Positions 61,924 to 64,000 of a stretch of DNA of 64,000 bases are shown piece after piece. Numbering within the stretch: position 1 is the stretch's first letter; each line of letters opens with the position of its first letter. The DNA is taken from the NCBI GenBank assembly GCA_029582265.1, contig CM055822.1, positions 3,159,057-3,223,056 of the forward strand, written 5' to 3'. Below the pieces are notes generated by a model. That model saw only the letters and a list, made by a program, of their open reading frames with translations, had not been told where the DNA came from and searched no databases. The stretch comes from Zoroaster sp. YZ-2022 (taxonomy: Eukaryota; Echinodermata; Asteroidea; Forcipulatida; Zoroasteridae). A program made the position numbers and the translations under genes.

Positions 61924-62399
61924 ACGCTTCCTTACAGTGTCAAAGTTGGTTTTATTTGTTTTTTAATTTTTTCTTTATGAATAAATTAGCTGCCAAGAAT
62001 ATAATTTTGTATAATATCCAAACAACACTTTGTATATACACTCACGGAATTTAAAAACGCATCAACTTATATTTCTCAATAAATATGTATAACTTATATG
62101 CAGTGATAAATTGAAGCCATAATTGTACATAGCACTTTTATTGTGTCAGTATGATGTGAACATTTGCGCTCATAAATTGTTAACCTATGTTCTTTGTTCT
62201 CACTGCAATAATCTGCTGTTGAAAAATATGTGAAATATTGGGATGATGCGTTTTTAAGTTCCGTGAGTATATATATAAACGCTATTGGGGTTGCAAGCAC
62301 TGATGGGCACACAAACCTGCTTAACATCTGAAAAAAGTCCTGGTGCTAAACCTATAAAAATCAGAAGGCCCTGAACATTTCCATTTTAATTTCAAGAAA
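61924..62399. other. Noncoding, nothing recognised
   Basis: AT-rich sequence left of the LINE truncation point. Confidence 0.4.
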
Positions 62400-63824
62400 A
62401 CTTGCACGGCTGTTTTGCTATTGGGTATGAAGTCCAATTCGCTTATTCTCAATTCAGACAAGACTGAAGTTGTACATTTCACTTCTCGTCATAAAAGAGT
62501 TGTTGAGGAATTGGAGTCACTGAGAGTTGGCGAATCCGATATTAGTCCTAGTTCTGTTCGTAACCTTGGTGTTCTATTTGAATCCAGTGGCGATATGTCG
62601 GGTCATGTCAATCAGATCTGTAAATCTGCTTACTTTGCGCTTCACCGTATTGGTAAAATTCGTACGCTGTTAGACCAAGCTGCTACAGAGAAACTTGTCC
62701 ATGCATTTGTTACATCCAGGCTGGACTATTGCAACAGTGTGCTGTATGGTTGCCCTGAATTTCAACTAAATAAACTTCAATCTGTTCAAAATGCTGCCGC
62801 TAGGCTAGTCAAATGCCGGAAATAACATGACCATATCACACCTATTTTATTCGATCTCCACTGGTTGGGTGTACGTGAGCGAATTGTTTTCAAAGTACTA
62901 TTGATGGTATATAAAATCCTGAATGATCTCGCTCCGGTGTATCTCTGTGCCCTCGTTGATCGTTATGTTCCTGGTAGGAGTAGCCTTAGATCAGCTAATC
63001 TGGATCTGTTCCTTTTAAAAAGGACGGATTCTAAATCTACTACGAAGACTTATGGTTGGCGAGCTTTTAGTGTTTACGCGCCTTTTCTATGGAATAACCT
63101 CCCTATGTTACTTCGGCAGTCTGAGAATGTTAACATTTTTAAGAGAAATTTGAAATCTCATTTTTTTAGAAAGCAATTTGATGTCTAAAATAGTTTGTGG
63201 TTTTATTTGGGATTTAAGTGAAAGATTATTTTTGTATTTTCGTGTTTTTTAAAAGTTTTATCAGCAGCATTCGTTATGTCGCTGTTTTATCCCATTTGTA
63301 TAAACAGTATATTTTTAGTGCGCTCTTATTTTATACTTTTTATCAGGGACGTGCACAGGGTTGTAGAGGGGCAGGGGCTCAGAGTCTGAAAAGGGCAGTG
63401 TAATTCCATGCGAGCGCGCGTAGCGCGCGAGCTAAAAAAAATTTGGGCGTTTATTTATTAATAAAAACGGCTATGCGTGAAATCTAGTTTCGCGGAGGGG
63501 CACATGCAGGCCCGTGCACAGGAATAGTAAGGGGCATCTCTGCTGACCTAATATTTATTCTAATTTTATTCTATCCTGACATCTTTCAACTAGGCAGGGC
63601 AGTCTATGCGCAACAGGAACTTAATAATTCATTCAAAAAAAAAAAAAAAAAAAAAACCTTGGGCTAAAAAGGGCACTTTTTATACTAGGCAAAAAGGGCA
63701 GGGGCTCAAGCACCCTTTGGGACCTATGTATGCACGTGCCTGCTTTTTATTATACTTCTATCTGTAAAGCGTTGTGAGACGTAGTGTACATCGCTATATA
63801 AAATATTTTTATTATTATTATTTG
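62400..63824 (+). mobile_element. LINE (CR1/L2-like) 3' part with one premature stop
   Basis: A 5'-truncated non-LTR retrotransposon. The frame reads from about 62400 through LNSDKTEVVHF, NLGVLFESSGD, LDYCNSVLYG, KLQSVQNAAARLV, a single TAA at 62823-62825, then HDHITP, LHWLGVRERI, TYGWRAFSVYAPFLWNNLP to a TAA at about 63186. Both halves are in the same frame, so one substitution is enough to explain the break. These are the end of the RT thumb region and the typical CR1/L2 C-terminus. The 3' end (AAAGCGTTGTGAGACG...CGCTATATAAAATA) runs into (ATT)n near 63808-63822. The 3'UTR is split by a hAT-type MITE. Confidence 0.9.
63344..63742. mobile_element. 399-bp hAT-type MITE in the LINE 3'UTR
   Basis: The ends are CAGGGACGTGC and GCACGTGCCTG, with a perfect 8-bp target duplication CTTTTTAT at 63336-63343 and 63743-63750, the hAT hallmark. 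The interior has a CG-rich palindrome near 63411-63433, a second terminus-like CAGGCCCGTGCACAGG near 63507 and a long A run. It has no transposase ORF. Confidence 0.9.
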
Positions 63825-64000
63825 CATAAGCCTTGTGAGTTATTTTCTGAAAACTATAGAGGGCGCCATTTCAAGGTTTATGAGAATAACACTAGACGCT
63901 ATCATCAGAGCAAAAAAATCTGTTAGACTTTTTCTTGAGGGTCTTAGCAGAAAACCCTACTGTTCTCACAAAAGAGCTTCAAAATCCTTATGAAACATTT
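63825..64000. other. Noncoding, nothing recognised
   Basis: Short terminal stretch of the window with no recognisable feature. Confidence 0.4.

Overview
The window is a metazoan genomic segment. It is AT-rich, very intron- and repeat-heavy, and dominated by one gene on the + strand: a Spalt/SALL-family zinc-finger transcription factor. The abundant ACATGTA-type strings, the CR1/Jockey-like LINE remnants with (AAT)n tails, the many small foldback transposons and the SALL protein itself suggest an invertebrate deuterostome. An echinoderm, perhaps a sea star, is my best guess. That taxonomic placement is inference.

Layout. 1-10019 is intergenic sequence with dispersed-repeat fragments, an 81-bp tandem array and two small MITE-like copies. 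10020-10575 is a CpG-richer promoter/5'UTR-like block leading to SALL coding exon 1 (10576-10648, beginning MSRRKQ, the NuRD-recruiting motif). A 38.2-kb phase-1 intron (10649-48854) follows. The second coding exon (48855-53710) carries everything else: one C2HC finger, nine C2H2 fingers arranged 2+3+2+2, a Gln-rich oligomerisation segment and the conserved C-terminal [10 protein letters not shown] motif. The joined product is 1642 aa. 53711 to about 60663 is probably a long 3'UTR, but its end is not proven. The right end holds a young LINE 3' part (62400-63824) with a hAT-type MITE inserted in its 3'UTR.

The giant intron contains a possible alternative first coding exon (24301-24322, MAKECFS then a CAG/GTAGGT donor in the correct phase). 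It would give a SALL isoform lacking the NuRD motif, analogous to the alternative first exons known for vertebrate SALL2. The intron also holds several repeat-poor blocks that look like candidate regulatory elements, and many transposon layers whose insertion sites can be read precisely. These include a 4-bp-TSD foldback element inside a LINE reverse-transcriptase ORF, plus a second inverted copy 24 kb away; a near-identical inverted pair of TA-flanked MITEs; and TTAA-flanked elements whose ends mimic telomere repeats. There is also a perfect 120-bp palindrome and an uninterrupted AAT tract of about 478 bp that is the tail of a tRNA-type SINE.

Apart from SALL and transposon-derived coding remnants I see no other protein-coding gene. 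I see no tRNA or rRNA gene and no CRISPR array.
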